Part shown: positions 43,352-43,581 of the stretch, piece by piece
Layout of the letters: every line of letters begins with the position of its first letter
How positions within the stretch are numbered: position 1 is the stretch's first letter
Assembly (NCBI RefSeq): GCF_023161665.1
Contig: NZ_JALNTW010000004.1
Location: forward strand, 338,515 to 382,095
From: Shewanella sp. 1CM18E
GTDB taxonomy: Bacteria > Pseudomonadota > Gammaproteobacteria > Enterobacterales > Shewanellaceae
DNA: 43,581 nucleotides
Direction: 5' to 3'
Program-made: the position numbers and the translations under genes
The notes under the pieces: model-generated
What the model was told of the DNA's origin: nothing
Seen by the model: the letters and a program-made list of their open reading frames with translations, nothing else
Database searches by the model: none

Positions 43352-43462
43352 ACTTAATTTAAAGTCTGGAAATAATCTAAGCGAAAACATAGGTACTGAA
43401 CCTCACTACGTTCGGACTTTCTATATTCAAGTTGTCATCTTTCCAGACAATATCGCAGACGC

Positions 43463-43493
43463 AAAAAAGCCCGCTACAATTGTAGCGGGCTTT
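43463..43493 (-). terminator. rRNA operon terminator
   Basis: Perfect palindrome over 43466-43493 (core GCCCGCTACA / TGTAGCGGGC), followed on the minus strand by a run of T residues. It lies just downstream of the 5S rRNA 3' end. Confidence 0.9.
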
Positions 43494-43504
43494 CTCGTTA
43501 TTTT

Positions 43505-43581
43505 GCGCCTGGAAATGACCTACTCTCACATGGGGAGACCCCACACTACCATCGGCGATATTGCGTTTCACTTCTGAGTTC
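43505..43581 (-). rRNA. 5S ribosomal RNA, 3' part (cut by window end)
   Basis: The minus strand reads GAACTCAGAAGTGAAACGC, then GCCGATGGTAGTGTGGGGTC, CCCCATGTGAGAGTAGG and ends near CCAGGC, matching about positions 44-120 of E. coli 5S rRNA. The 5' part and the rest of the operon lie beyond the window. Confidence 0.95.

Noticed and set aside
43341..43577. Open frames on both strands at the right end
   Set aside because: They run through the rRNA terminator and the 5S rRNA gene and have no ribosome binding site.

Overview
The window looks like chromosomal DNA from a marine gammaproteobacterium, most likely Shewanella or a close relative. This is an inference from protein similarity recalled from memory: a VCBS-type giant adhesin, RegB/RegA, an AroQ-AccB-type pair, a DUF3012 lipoprotein and the 5S rRNA sequence. 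No search was run.

Layout. Positions 1-12835 hold the 3' part of a giant secreted adhesin gene whose 5' end lies outside the window. It contains 14 nearly identical tandem VCBS-type repeats, then more diverged repeats, Ig-like domains and an acidic tail. A MOT1-type molybdate/sulfate transporter gene (13101-14249) converges, across a strong bidirectional terminator, on a minus-strand block: a GAF-GGDEF diguanylate cyclase, a RegA-like regulator, its RegB-like redox kinase, and a homologue of the MAT2B / dTDP-4-dehydrorhamnose reductase family. Then come a PhoD-like phosphatase (+), an RluA-type pseudouridine synthase, a stand-alone LON-domain protein and a patatin-like lipase (all -). After these lie a small membrane protein, a YhcH-family protein, a periplasmic tyrosine-phosphatase-like protein and a three-domain cysteine desulfurase / persulfide dioxygenase / rhodanese fusion (all +).

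From 27640 to 40269 everything is on the minus strand: MepA, a hybrid histidine kinase whose start overlaps the stop of a membrane-anchored di-haem cytochrome c peroxidase, a czcCBA-type metal efflux operon, a Cys/His-rich exported protein, a DUF3012 lipoprotein missed by length-limited ORF calling, and a SpoIIAA-like protein. The right end (+) carries arfB, aroQ, an AccB-like protein, an SDR enzyme and a small membrane protein. The window ends inside a 5S rRNA gene on the minus strand, i.e. at the 3' end of an rRNA operon.

Most notable points: (1) the AccB-like protein after aroQ has Thr instead of Lys at the biotin attachment site, and no accC follows; (2) the fusion that puts a cysteine desulfurase, an ETHE1-like dioxygenase and a rhodanese in one chain, behind an FNR/CRP-like site; (3) the overlapping peroxidase/hybrid-kinase pair with a histidine-less HPt-like tail; (4) the hairpin that includes the ribosome binding site of the TTG-started arfB; (5) a 7+7-base direct repeat just upstream of the metal efflux operon.
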